Below, one piece after another: positions 12,301-39,227 of a stretch of 64,000 nt of DNA (the first letter of the stretch is position 1; each line of letters begins with the position of its first letter). The notes below the pieces were generated by a model. It had not been told where the DNA came from, did no database searches, and saw only the letters and a program-made list of their open reading frames with translations. Both the position numbers and the translations under genes were made by a program. Origin of the DNA: Glandiceps talaboti (taxonomy: Eukaryota; Hemichordata; Enteropneusta; Spengelidae); contig NC_135569.1 in the NCBI RefSeq assembly GCF_964340395.1, positions 11,492,019 to 11,556,018 on the forward strand, given 5' to 3'.

Positions 12301-15300
12301 CTGAGGAGTCTTTAAAAATTTCCCAAAAACTTTATTCATGAGGCGATGAAACACAAAATTTCGGGTATCAGATAACACCACAGGCAAGAGATAAGCAAAA
12401 CATTGACGGGTATGGTTTCGAAGTGTTAATAGGGGCATTACAAGCTCGGTAATCATCTTTAGTAGTTTGCAAAGGTTTCTATTGTTCAAACATAGGCCGA
12501 ACGTTACCGAGAATTCCGTGATTTGCTCTCTCAGAGCTTCGGGAATCATCGGTGTTGCTGTGGCAAGCAAAGACCGATGGTTTCCGAAGAGCAAATCAAG
12601 GAATTCTCGGTAAGCTTCGGCGTATGTTAGAACAAAAGAGAGCCTTCCAAACTACCAGAGACGATTACCGAGCTTGTGATCACCCTAATAACACCTAGAC
12701 CTAATAGTAATTCTTGTTAGGTTTCTATCTTGTCTGTGATGCCATCTGATAGCCGTAATTCTGAGTTTCATAGCCTCATGAATAATATTTTTCAAAATTT
12801 TATAGAACATGTCGAGTGAGTGGTGTGTGAGGGCGCCGCATCACGGCGTACCATACTCTGGATGATTGTGGGATAACGTACTGAGTCAGTATTTCAGATC
12901 GGTAGCTAGATCAAGCTGTTTGAAATTGTGTTGCACGCCGTGATGCTGTTCGGTGCCCTAACAGATCACTCACTTATTGAATAATTTCCCATCGCAGATA
13001 TATATTTATAAATCCCTGCTAAATTTTATGTTTCTGCAATGAAAACTTTAAAAATACGATTTACTTGGGCCATGGACACCTGTTGCCGTTGACAATACAA
13101 AGAAACTGACATTTTTCATCTCTTACATAATAAGTCCGACGTTTTTCCCCTACAAACAGTCCCAACTAGCTGCCGATCTGAAATATTGACTCAGTACCTA
13201 GGATGAGACGCCCTCACTGTCACACATCATCTCTAATCCTGAGGAGTCTTTAAAAATTTCCCAAAAACTTTATTCATGAGGCGATGAAACACAAAATTTC
13301 GGGTATCAGATAACACCACAGGCAAGAGATAAGCAAAACATTGACGGGTATGGTTTCGAAGTGTTAATAGGGGCATTACAAGCTCGGTAATCATCTTTAG
13401 TAGTTTGCAAAGGTTTCTATTGTTCAAACATAGGCCGAACGTTACCGAGAATTCCGTGATTTGCTCTCTCAGAGCTTCGGGAATCATCGGTGTTGCTGTG
13501 GCAAGCAAAGACCGATGGTTTCCGAAGAGCAAATCACGGAATTCTCGGTAAGCTTCGGCGTATGTTAGAACAAAAGAGAGCCTTCCAAACTACCAGAGAC
13601 GATTACCGAGCTTGTGATCACCCTAATAACACCTAGAGCTAATAGTAATTCTTGTTAGGTTTCTATCTTGTCTGTGATGCCATCTGATAGCCGTAATTTT
13701 GAGTTTCATAGCCTCATGAATAATATTTTTCAAAATTGTATAGAACATGTCGAGTGAGTGGTGTGTGAGGGCGCCGCATCACGGCGTACCATACTCTGGA
13801 TGATTGTGGGATAACGTACTGAGTCAGTATTTCAGATCGGTAGCTAGATCAAGCTGTTTGAAATTGTGTTGCACGCCGTGATGCTGTTCGGTGCCCTAAC
13901 AGATCACTCACTTATTGAATAATTTCCCATCGCAGATATATATTTATAAATCCCTGCTAAATTTTATGTTTCTGCAATAAAAACTTTAAAAATACGATTT
14001 ACTTGGGCCATGGACACCTGTTGCCGTTGACAATACAAAGAAACTGACATTTTTCATCTCTTACGTATTAAGTCCGACGTTTTTCCCCTACAAACAGTCC
14101 CAACTAGCTGCCGATCTGAAATATTGACTCAGTACCTAGGATGAGACGCCCTCACTCAGGCTGTCACACATCATCTCTAATCCTGAGGAGTCTTTAAAAA
14201 TTTCCCAAAAACTTTATTCATGAGGTGATGAAACACAAAATTTCGGGTATCAGATAACACCACAGGCAAGAGATAAGCAAAACATTGACGGGTATGGTTT
14301 CGAAGTGTTAATAGGGGCATTACAAGCTCGGTAATCAGCTTTAGTAGTTTGCAAAGGTTTCTATTGTTCAAACATAGGCCGAACGTTACCGAGAATTCCG
14401 TGATTTGCTCTTCTCAGAGCTTCGGGAATCATCGGTGTTGCAAGCAAAGACCGATGGTTTCCGAAGAGCAAATCAAGGAATTCTCGGTAAACTTCGGCGT
14501 ATGTTAGAACAAAAGAGAGCCTTCCAAACTACCAGAGACGATTACCGAGCTTGTGATCACCCTAATAACACCTAGACCTAATAGTAATTCTTGTTAGGTT
14601 TCTATCTTGTCTGTGATGCCATCTGATAGCCGTAATTCTGAGTTTCATAGCCTCATGAATAATATTTTTCAAAATTTTATAGAACATGTCGAGTGAGTGG
14701 TGTGTGAGGGCGCCGCATCACGGCGTACCATACTCTGGATGATTGTGGGATAACGTACTGAGTCAGTATTTCAGATCGGTAGCTAGATCAAGCTGTTTGA
14801 AATTGTGTTGCACGCCGTGATGCTGTTCGGTGCCCTAACAGATCACTCACTTATTGAATAATTTCCCATCGCAGATATATATTTATAAATCCCTGCTAAA
14901 TTTTATGTTTCTGCAATGAAAACTTTAAAAATACGATTTACTTGGGCCATGGACACCTGTTGCCGTTGACAATACAAAGAAACTGACATTTTTCATCTCT
15001 TACATAATAAGTCCGACGTTTTTCCCCTACAAACAGTCCCAACTAGCTGCCGATCTGAAATATTGACTCAGTACCTAGGATGAGACGCCCTCACTGTCAC
15101 ACATCATCTCTAATCCTGAGGAGTCTTTAAAAATTTCCCAAAAACTTTATTCATGAGGCGATGAAACACAAAATTTCGGGTATCAGATAACACCACAGGC
15201 AAGAGATAAGCAAAACATTGACGGGTATGGTTTCGAAGTGTTAATAGGGGCATTACAAGCTCGGTAATCATCTTTAGTAGTTTGCAAAGGTTTCTATTGT

Positions 15301-18300
15301 TCAAACATAGGCCGAACGTTACCGAGAATTCCGTGATTTGCTCTCTCAGAGCTTCGGGAATCATCGGTGTTGCTGTGGCAAGCAAAGACCGATGGTTTCC
15401 GAAGAGCAAATCACGGAATTCTCGGTAAGCTTCGGCGTATGTTAGAACAAAAGAGAGCCTTCCAAACTACCAGAGACGATTACCGAGCTTGTGATCACCC
15501 TAATAACACCTAGCCCTAATAGTAATTCTTGTTAGGTTTCTATCTTGTCTGTGATGCCATCTGATAGCCGTAATTTTGAGTTTCATAGCCTCATGAATAA
15601 TATTTTTCAAAATTTTATAGAACATGTCGAGTGAGTGGTGTGTGAGGGCGCCGCATCACGGCGTACCATACTCTGGATGATTGTGGGATAACGTACTGAG
15701 TCAGTATTTCAGATCGGTAGCTAGATCAAGCTGTTTGAAATTGTGTTGCACGCCGTGATGCTGTTCGGTGCCCTAACAGATCACTCACTTATTGAATAAT
15801 TTCCCATCGCAGATATATATTTATAAATCCCTGCTAAATTTTATGTTTCTGCAATAAAAACTTTAAAAATACGATTTACTTGGGCCATGGACACCTGTTG
15901 CCGTTGACAATACAAAGAAACTGACATTTTTCATCTCTTACATAATAAGTCCGACGTTTTTCCCCTACAAACAGTCCCAACTAGCTGCCGATCTGAAATA
16001 TTGACTCAGTACCTAGGATGAGACGCCCTCACTCAGGCTGTCACACATCATCTCTAATCCTGAGGAGTCTTTAAAAATTTCCCAAAAACTTTATTCATGA
16101 GGCGATGAAACACAAAATTTCGGGTATCAGATAACACCACAGGCAAGAGATAAGCAAAACATTGACGGGTATGGTTTCGAAGTGTTAATAGGGGCATTAC
16201 AAGCTCGGTAATCATCTTTAGTAGTTTGCAAAGGTTTCTATTGTTCAAACATAGGCCGAACGTTACCGAGAATTCCGTGATTTGCTCTCTCAGAGCTTCG
16301 GGAATCATCGGTGTTGCTGTGGCAAGCAAAGACCGATGGTTTCCGAAGAGCAAATCAAGGAATTCTCGGTAAGCTTCGGCGTATGTTAGAACAAAAGAGA
16401 GCCTTCCAAACTACCAGAGACGATTACCGAGCTTGTGATCACCCTAATAACACCTAGACCTAATAGTAATTCTTGTTAGGTTTCTATCTTGTCTGTGATG
16501 CCATCTGATAGCCGTAATTTTGAGTTTCATAGCCTCATGAATAATATTTTTCAAAATTTTATAGAACATGTCGAGTGAGTGGTGTGTGAGGGCGCCGCAT
16601 CACGGCGTACCATACTCTGGATGATTGTGGGATAACGTACTGAGTCAGTATTTCAGATCGGTAGCTAGATCAAGCTGTTTGAAATTGTGTTGCACGCCGT
16701 GATGCTGTTCGGTGCCCTAACAGATCACTCACTTATTGAATAATTTCCCATCGCAGATATATATTTATAAATCCCTGCTAAATTTTATGTTTCTGCAATA
16801 AAAACTTTAAAAATACGATTTACTTGGGCCATGGACACCTGTTGCCGTTGACAATACAAAGAAACTGACATTTTTCATCTCTTACGTATTAAGTCCGACG
16901 TTTTTCCCCTACAAACAGTCCCAACTAGCTGCCGATCTGAAATATTGACTCAGTACCTAGGATGAGACGCCCTCACTGTCACACATCATCTCTAATCCTG
17001 AGGAGTCTTTAAAAATTTCCCAAAAACTTTATTCATGAGGCGATGAAACACAAAATTTCGGGTATCAGATAACACCACAGGCAAGAGATAAGCAAAACAT
17101 TGACGGGTATGGTTTCGAAGTGTTAATAGGGGCATTACAAGCTCGGTAATCAGCTTTAGTAGTTTGCAAAGGTTTCTATTGTTCAAACATAGGCCGAACG
17201 TTACCGAGAATTCCGTGATTTGCTCTTCTCAGAGCTTCGGGTATCATCGGTGTTGCTGTGGCAAGCAAAGACCGATGGTTTCCGAAGAGCAAATCAAGGA
17301 ATTCTCGGTAAGCTTCGGCGTATGTTAGAACAAAAGAGAGCCTTCCAAACTACCAGAGACGATTACCGAGCTTGTGATCACCCTAATAACACCTAGACCT
17401 AATAGTAATTCTTGTTAGGTTTCTATCTTGTCTGTGATGCCATCTGATAGCCGTAATTCTGAGTTTCATAGCCTCATGAATAATATTTTTCAAAATTTTA
17501 TAGAACATGTCGAGTGAGTGGTGTGTGAGGGCGCCGCATCACGGCGTACCATACTCTGGATGATTGTGGGATAACGTACTGAGTCAGTATTTCAGATCGG
17601 TAGCTAGATCAAGCTGTTTGAAATTGTGTTGCACGCCGTGATGCTGTTCGGTGCCCTAACAGATCACTCACTTATTGAATAATTTCCCATCGCAGATATA
17701 TATTTATAAATCCCTGCTAAATTTTATGTTTCTGCAATAAAAACTTTAAAAATACGATTTACTTGGGCCATGGACACCTGTTGCCGTTGACAATACAAAG
17801 AAACTGACATTTTTCATCTCTTACGTATTAAGTCCGACGTTTTTCCCCTACAAACAGTCCCAACTAGCTGCCGATCTGAAATATTGACTCAGTACCTAGG
17901 ATGAGACGCCCTCACTGTCACACATCATCTCTAATCCTGAGGAGTCTTTAAAAATTTCCCAAAAACTTTATTCATGAGGCGATGAAACACAAAATTTCGG
18001 GTATCAGATAACACCACAGGCAAGAGATAAGCAAAACATTGACGGGTATGGTTTCGAAGTGTTAATAGGGGCATTACAAGCTCGGTAATCATCTTTAGTA
18101 GTTTGCAAAGTTTTCTATTGTTCAAACATAGGCCGAACGTTACCGAGAATTCCGTGATTTGCTCTTCTCAGAGCTTCGGGAATCATCGGTGTTGCTGTGG
18201 CAAGCAAAGACCGATGGTTTCCGAAGAGCAAATCACGGAATTCTCGGTAACCTTCGGCGTATGTTAGAACAAAAGAGAGCCTTCCAAACTACCAGAGACG

Positions 18301-19430
18301 ATTACCGAGCTTGTGATCACCCTAATAACACCTAGACCTTATAGTAATTCTTGTTAGGTTTCTATCTTGTCTGTGATGCCATCTGATAGCCGTAATTTTG
18401 AGTTTCATAGCCTCATGAATAATATTTTTCAAAATTTTATAGAACATGTCGAGTGAGTGGTGTGTGAGGGCGCCGCATCACGGCGTACCATACTCTGGAT
18501 GATTGTGGGATAATGTACTGAGTCAGTATTTCAGATCGGTAGCTAGATCAAGCTGTTTGAAATTGTGTTGCACGCCGTGATGCTGTTCGGTGCCCTAACA
18601 GATCACTCACTTATTGAATAATTTCCCATCGCAGGTATATATTTATAAATCCCTGCTAAATTTTATGTTTCTGCAATAAAAACTTTAAAAATACGATTTA
18701 CTTGGGCCATGGACACCTGTTCCTGTTGACAATACAAAGAAACTGACATTTTTCATCTCTTACGTAATAAGTCCGACGTTTTTCCCCTACAAACAGTCCC
18801 AACTAGCTGCCGATCTGAAATATTGACTCAGTACCTACGATGAGACGCCCTCACTGTCACACATCATCTCTAATCCTGAGGAGTCTTTAAAAATTTCCCA
18901 AAAACTTTATTCATGAGGCGATGAAACACAAAATTTCGGGTATCAGATAACACCACAGGCAAGAGATAAGCAAAACATTGACGGGTATGGTTTCGAAGTG
19001 TTAATAGAGGCATTACAAGCTCGGTAATCATCTTTAGTAGTTTGCAAAGGTTTCTATTGTTCAAACATAGGCCGAACGTTACCGAGAATTCCGTGATTTG
19101 CTCTTCTCAGAGCTTCGGGAATCATCGGTGTTGCTGTGGCAAGCAAAGACCGATGGTTTCCGAAGAGCAAATCACGGAATTCTCGGTAAGCTTCGGCGTA
19201 TGTTAGAACAAAAGAGAGCCTTCCAAACTACCAGAGACGATTACCGAGCTTGTGATCCCCCTAATAACACCTAGGCCTAATAGTAATTCTTGTTATGTTT
19301 CTTTCTTCTCCGTGATTCCATCTGATAGCCATAATTTTGAGTTTCATAGCCTCATGAATAATATTTTTCAAAATTTTATAGAACATGTCGAGTGAGTGGT
19401 GTGTGAGGGCGCTGCATCACGGCGTACCAT
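6356..19430. repeat. Satellite of 14 units of ~938 bp, MITE-like and palindromic
   Basis: Fourteen near-identical units follow each other without interruption. A shared landmark (CTAATCCTGAGGAGTC) recurs at 6674, 7614, 8547, 9485, 10418, 11362, 12295, 13233, 14177, 15110, 16054, 16992, 17931 and 18870, giving spacings of 933 to 944 bp. Length differences come from a 6-bp insertion after CCTCACT (units at 11362, 14177, 16054) and a small deletion at the palindrome centre in alternate units. Each unit opens with a terminal-repeat-like block (GCACGCCGTGATGC, then GTGCCCTAAC) and closes with its inverted counterpart (GGCGCCGCATCACGGCGTAC). The array as a whole starts with the 5' block (6369) and ends with the 3' block (19430). 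First and last units are the most diverged, as expected from homogenisation by unequal exchange. No intact transposase is present. The copy number may be affected by assembly. Confidence 0.95.
8480..9161. repeat. Long imperfect palindrome inside one satellite unit
   Basis: In this representative unit the left arm starts at CTAGCTGCCGATCTGAAATA (8480) and the right arm ends with its inverted copy at 9161, so about 680 of 938 bp can fold on itself. The centre (TTGC-TGTG-GCAA near 8808-8819) is flanked by 23-bp perfectly inverted segments at 8759-8781 and 8840-8862. Further out, the arms still match in blocks (CAAGCTCGGTAATC; TTATTCATGAGG; GAAATATTGACTCAGTAC) with many substitutions and a roughly 40-bp insertion in the right arm. 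The same layout is seen in the other units; in the alternate type the loop is lost, leaving TTGCAA at the centre. Confidence 0.9.
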
Positions 19431-19499
19431 TCTATTATTAAATATTACTAGATGATGCGTGACGGATGGATACACAGTTAAATGGATGAAATGATAGAT

Positions 19500-19501
<2 letters not shown>

Positions 19502-19581
<80 letters not shown>

Positions 19582-19597
19582 AGGGAGAGAGAGAGGG
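19502..19597. repeat. (GA)n microsatellite with G-run
   Basis: About 68 bp of GA, then ten or more G, then GAGGGAGAGAGAGAG. Confidence 0.95.
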
Positions 19598-20125
19598 TTG
19601 TCTCCCTTCTTTGTTTTTGTTTTTGTGTTGTTCAATAAATATTAATACAAATATTTTTTTCAAAGTTACAAAGTAATGTCTTCTTTGTTATCAGGTCGCT
19701 GGGAATTCAATTACAGATGTCAGTCAACACAGCAGTTAGGAGATTTATGAGAATTAGACCACACAACTTTTACATTGAACAGAGAATATGAGAGAGCCAA
19801 TGGTTTTTCCTATGGGTTTTCTCTTATTGAAAGAGAAACATTTTTGTGATGTATGCAGTATTCATTGATTAGTCTATGGGAAAAGGTGTATGAGAAACGC
19901 TACGTGGATTGTTTCTCGGGTATAAGATAGATATATATCATATGTGTCTGCGGACGGTATCTATTACGTGTACAGGATTTGAAAACAATGATAACATACA
20001 CAGACAACAATATATTTTCATCATTATACACTTTAATGACTAGATCAAATTTACACTAATAAATAAATACATTTTGTAGTTGTTTATATATCATAAGTAA
20101 CAAGACACAAATCTGACTCATAGTT
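19598..20125. other. Non-coding, nothing recognised
   Basis: AT-rich sequence between the GA repeat and the ATACTT element; no exon or repeat that I can support. Confidence 0.4.
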
Positions 20126-20980
20126 CTATACTTTAAGTATATTCGAAGTATACTTTTATCATACTTATTTGGTGCAAATAAGTATACTTCTAATATACTT
20201 CAAGTATACTTTGAGATACTTATTTGGTGCAAATAAGTATACTTCTAATATACTTCAAGTATACTTTTATCATACTTATTTGGTGCAAATAATTGTACTT
20301 CTAATATACTTCAAGTATACTTTTATCATACTTATTTGGTGCAAATAAGTATACTTCTAATATACTTCAAGTATACTTTGAGATACTTATTTGGTGCAAA
20401 TAAGTGTACTTCTAATATACTTCAAGTATACTTTTATCATACTTATTTGGTACTTCTAAAATACTTCAAGTATACTTAGAATATATTTTTGCTCCAAATT
20501 CTATATACCTAAAGAATATTTTTGTTTGCAATACTTAAAGTACATTTCAAGTATACTTTAACATATTGGTGCAAATTAGTATACTTCTAATATACTTAAA
20601 ATATCGGACATTTTAGCAAGTCCATCAAATGCTATCTTACAATGTTACACTCATAAACACAATTTTTCATTTGATATAAGCTGTAAAGTAACACATGATT
20701 GGTGCACATCACTTGGTACAAATTACCATTATCAATGATCATCGTGAGTGACTTTCCTACAATTGTCTTTCATATTTTTCTTCTAAATTACAAAAAAAGT
20801 AAACAAAAACAAGACGCATACAAATATTTTTTATGGAGTTGTAGGTTTATCTTGAAAATCAAGAGTACTGATTTGTTTTGGATACATTTGAAAAATTCAG
20901 AGTATGATGCCCTCGACCAATCTAAGGGGCAAGTAGTATATTAGTAGTATACTTATTTGCACCAAATAAGTATGATAAAA
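20126..20980. mobile_element. Putative non-autonomous element with ATACTT subterminal repeats
   Basis: 20130-20605 holds about eight copies of a 55-56 bp unit containing AATATACTTCAAGTATACTT and ACTTATTTGGTGCAAATAAG. A single inverted copy lies at 20940-20977 (GTATACTTATTTGCACCAAA, then TAAGTATGATAAAAG). An array at one end and its inverse at the other is the usual form of a small DNA transposon with subterminal repeats. Target-site duplications are not clear. Confidence 0.6.
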
Positions 20981-22430
20981 GCACCAAATGATGTCACTGA
21001 GCAAAATTACTTGAAAATAAATATTATTTGTACAGAATCACAGCCAGTTTGTGGTGCTGGACCCATTCCATGAAAAGCTGTTTGCTATCAAGCTGATGAT
21101 TTAAAAGGATCTGGTCTTTTGAAGACTTTTAAAAACAGTTTAAAGTCCCTTCACAGTTTCTTTCACCACTGTTCGAGAGACTGTCATTTTATGCCCACAG
21201 CAAAGATACCCTATAAATGCACAAGATCAACTTGATGTTTCTCTGAATTGTAACTAACTGTAGGTGATGTAAAATCATGAAATGACTCTCCAGAACCCAT
21301 GTTTTGTAGTAAAATGTCTCTATTTCCTGGAGTGGCAGTCCCCTTTATGATGAAACCACCATACATGATATTTACAATTAAGGGAGAAAGTCATGCATGT
21401 CAGACCTTTAAAAGGAGGACTTAACACAAAAAACTACAGCTTTCGACAGAACCTTTTCATGCAAATTACAGATGTTTCTTTTCAGCTGTAATTAAAAAGC
21501 TTCTCAAACACACATTACTAGTATTTGAAACACATTAAATGTATCACTATAATAGTGCAAATACTAAAAAAAAAAAAAAAACAGTATAAACTTACAGAAA
21601 TTATAAATAAGGTCTCTTGAAAAATAATGAAATATAAGTGTCAGTGAAAAATACATTTAAAATATGGCTGCCGTGCAGCATGGTTTAAAATATGTCTGCT
21701 ATAAATTATTCAGGTTCTTGATTATGCCACTCTATAATGTGGTATTAACTGTTCAGGGTCTCGATCATTCTATTATGTTTGAGGTATGAATTGGTTAGGG
21801 TCTAGAGCATGACAATCTATTAATTGTTCAAGCTCTAGATTATGCCACTCTATGATATGGTATTAACTTTTAGGGTCTAGATCATGACAATATATGGTGT
21901 TATTAATTGGGCCGGGCCTAAACCATTGCCAATATGGTTTGGTATGAATTATTCAGGGTCTAAATCATGAATATATGATCTTATTAATTGGGCAAGGTCT
22001 AAACAATTGCCAATGTATGGTTTGGTATTAATTATTCAGGGTCTAGAAAATGACAATTGATGATTGCAAAGTGTTAGCTTTATAGTTGTAGACAGGTATA
22101 TGGCTGAATATCACAACTTTTAAAGAAAGTCTGCTAATACAAAATATATGGCAGAAGAATTTATATGATTATATTTTTCAACTTGCAATATATACTTATA
22201 GGATAAAATCTCTGTAAATATAATCTTTTAAAAAGTGTTTTTCTGTATGACACTTTCCAAACAGAAATGAAGACTTCCATGTTCTATAAACAAGTTAGTC
22301 ATAGGTGCACAGGAGTAAATATAGAACCTGTATGATTAATACTTTTTACATTGCGTTACAGCATAATTCTTATCTATAGTAAATTAACATATCTTCTAAA
22401 GCAGTACTAGCTGCAACTGGAATATTCTTT
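20981..22430. other. Non-coding with degenerate repeats
   Basis: 21690-22060 has poorly conserved 55-70 bp repeats around GGTCTAGATCATGACAAT and TGGTATTAATTATTCAGG. No exon seen elsewhere. Confidence 0.5.
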
Positions 22431-22436
22431 GAAACG

Positions 22437-22491
22437 GTTTTGTTTGTATGTTTGTTTGTTTGTTTGTTTGTTTGTTTGCTTGTTTGTTTGT
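22437..22491. repeat. (TTTG)n microsatellite
   Basis: About a dozen GTTT tetranucleotides with two substitutions. Confidence 0.9.
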
Positions 22492-23112
22492 AGGTCTGCA
22501 TCCAAAAACAGCACCACAGTGAATCACAATTTCAACATATTACTTTTCTACTTATACAGATCAAATAGACTACAATATCTAATTATTGGTATTCCCTGTT
22601 TTCACAATATTTATAGCTAGTTACAGCTAGTGTGGTTTTAAAAACAACAGAATTATCTTACACAAAATACAACTACAACACTCTTCATAATTTATACATG
22701 CCTGGCATAAAGAAATTACAATCTGTCAGTGAAGATTTGATGAAGTACTCATTCAATTTTTTAAGTAGTAAATTTAGCTTACAAGTTGACTCTATCTACA
22801 CATGTTAGTTTTGACAAAGTTAAAAATTCTCTTTCTTAACATGATATTGCAGTAAATTGATCCACAAAATATATATCGAAATGATCAGCTCCTTAGGCAA
22901 GCACCTCAAAGAATGGGTGAATCTTAATTCTAACACAGCTATGGATTCTAAAATTACTTTATGGGTATAAAAATACATTCAAAACATGTCACAATTTTGC
23001 AAACAAATGCCATCAAAACTGACACACAGCACATTTATAGCAACGTAGTCAATTAGTACTATTGTCAACATGATGAATGTGGATAGTATATTCTAACAAG
23101 TGTACAGATATT

Positions 23113-23458
23113 CAAGTGGCCATTAGCTATTCATCTTGGAATTTTAATTGGTAAAACAACTCAACTCTATGTATCTAATTGGAAATACAATGTGAAAGAA
23201 CATATACAAGTCCTTGTTTGTAACTCAATAAATTGCAAAAAAATTGAAAAATGTGTAAAATAGTTGTTATTGTACATACGATAACAAACTTTTTACACAC
23301 TTTTTTTTTAAATAGAATTTTACAATTTATTGAGTTACAAACAAGGACTTGGTATATGTTCTATTACGATGTATTCCCAAGTAGAAAATTATAGTAAGGT
23401 TATTTTATATATTAAATATCCAAAATAAATACCAAATTTGCCATCCATATGGCCACTA
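23113..23458. mobile_element. Palindromic MITE, family copy 1
   Basis: Ends are CAAGTGGCC (23113) and GGCCACT (to 23457). Inside, CAAGTCCTTGTTTGTAACTC with AATAAATTG (near 23208) is inverted as CAATTTATTGAGTTACAAAC with AAGGACTTG (near 23324). A related copy lies at 40876-41129. Confidence 0.75.
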
Positions 23459-23635
23459 CAAAGGTAGGTGTATCTGGAGTGTTGGTGACAAATCATTTCA
23501 TTACCCTGTATACCCAAGTTAATATCAAGTTGTTCTTAAGTTTATATCAAGTTGTTTTTACATTTATATAAAGGTGTTTTTTCACATGCTTATACATATA
23601 ACCTAACTGTTCACAGTTATCATGAAGCACCCTAA

Positions 23636-23700
23636 CAAAAAAAAAATTGTGTGGTTGCAATTACACTCAATTTTAGAATAGGTGGGGTAGGTAGATTTGT
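23636..23700. mobile_element. Dispersed repeat fragment
   Basis: Contains ATTGTGTGGTTGCAATTACA and CTCAATTTTAGAATAGGTGG. Related sequence occurs at about 37447-37495, in inverse at 45395-45462, and at 55343-55410. Confidence 0.6.
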
Positions 23701-23868
23701 TATTTTTTTTTTTTTTTCATTTTTTTTCATGTGTGATTTTTTCATTTAGTTCAGGTAGTAAAGTTTTTTCTCATGAGATCAACTCTTCAAACATAATACA
23801 ATGTAGATATTCGACATGTGAGCACCAATGTTTTGATGTCTGCTTCCCATATCTGCCTGGTGGCATAA

Positions 23869-23874
23869 TTTATT
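23869..23874 (-). terminator. Candidate poly(A) signal of the CoA-transferase gene
   Basis: TTTATT on the plus strand reads AATAAA on the minus strand, about 450 bp downstream of the stop codon. Weak evidence; other AATAAA-like sites exist nearby. Confidence 0.25.
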
Positions 23875-24327
23875 TCATTTAGACAGTGTATGTGTCATAA
23901 GAAACCACATTCATTCAATCTTGCTATCTTAAAGTGTAGCACGTACATTGTACAGTTTCTCACTGGTGTCTGTGTGGTTGTATTAAAGCAGAGCCAGTGT
24001 GTGCCAACATAAAACAGGCAATAGGTACCCACCATTAAGCTGCTATGTTATATTTTTCTGTCTTTCTATTTGACGTCATTGAAAATAATAACTTACGTAT
24101 GATGGTAAAATTATCATACTTATTAAACATACATCGTTAACACTTAATTAAGAAATGTAATTATATTGACATGAGTGAAGTATTACTGCAGCCATGAAAT
24201 GTCAGTGACAGCTCAGGTATGGAAATTACTCCTGGTTACTAGGCAACCATTGTCTTTCATATTAGTATCTGTTAGGAACAATTTAATAACTTGATATAAT
24301 CTGAATTTTGTTGTCATGGATACCATC

Positions 24328-39227
<14,900 letters not shown>

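Noticed and set aside
6674-19064. Repeated 99- and 64-codon minus-strand open frames in the satellite
   Set aside because: They exist because the units are nearly identical. The start differs with small indels, there are no splice or promoter signals, and the other arm has a stop. I keep the peptide similarity only as a finding.
20699-20944. 81-codon frame in the ATACTT element
   Set aside because: No domain and AT-rich composition; most likely chance.
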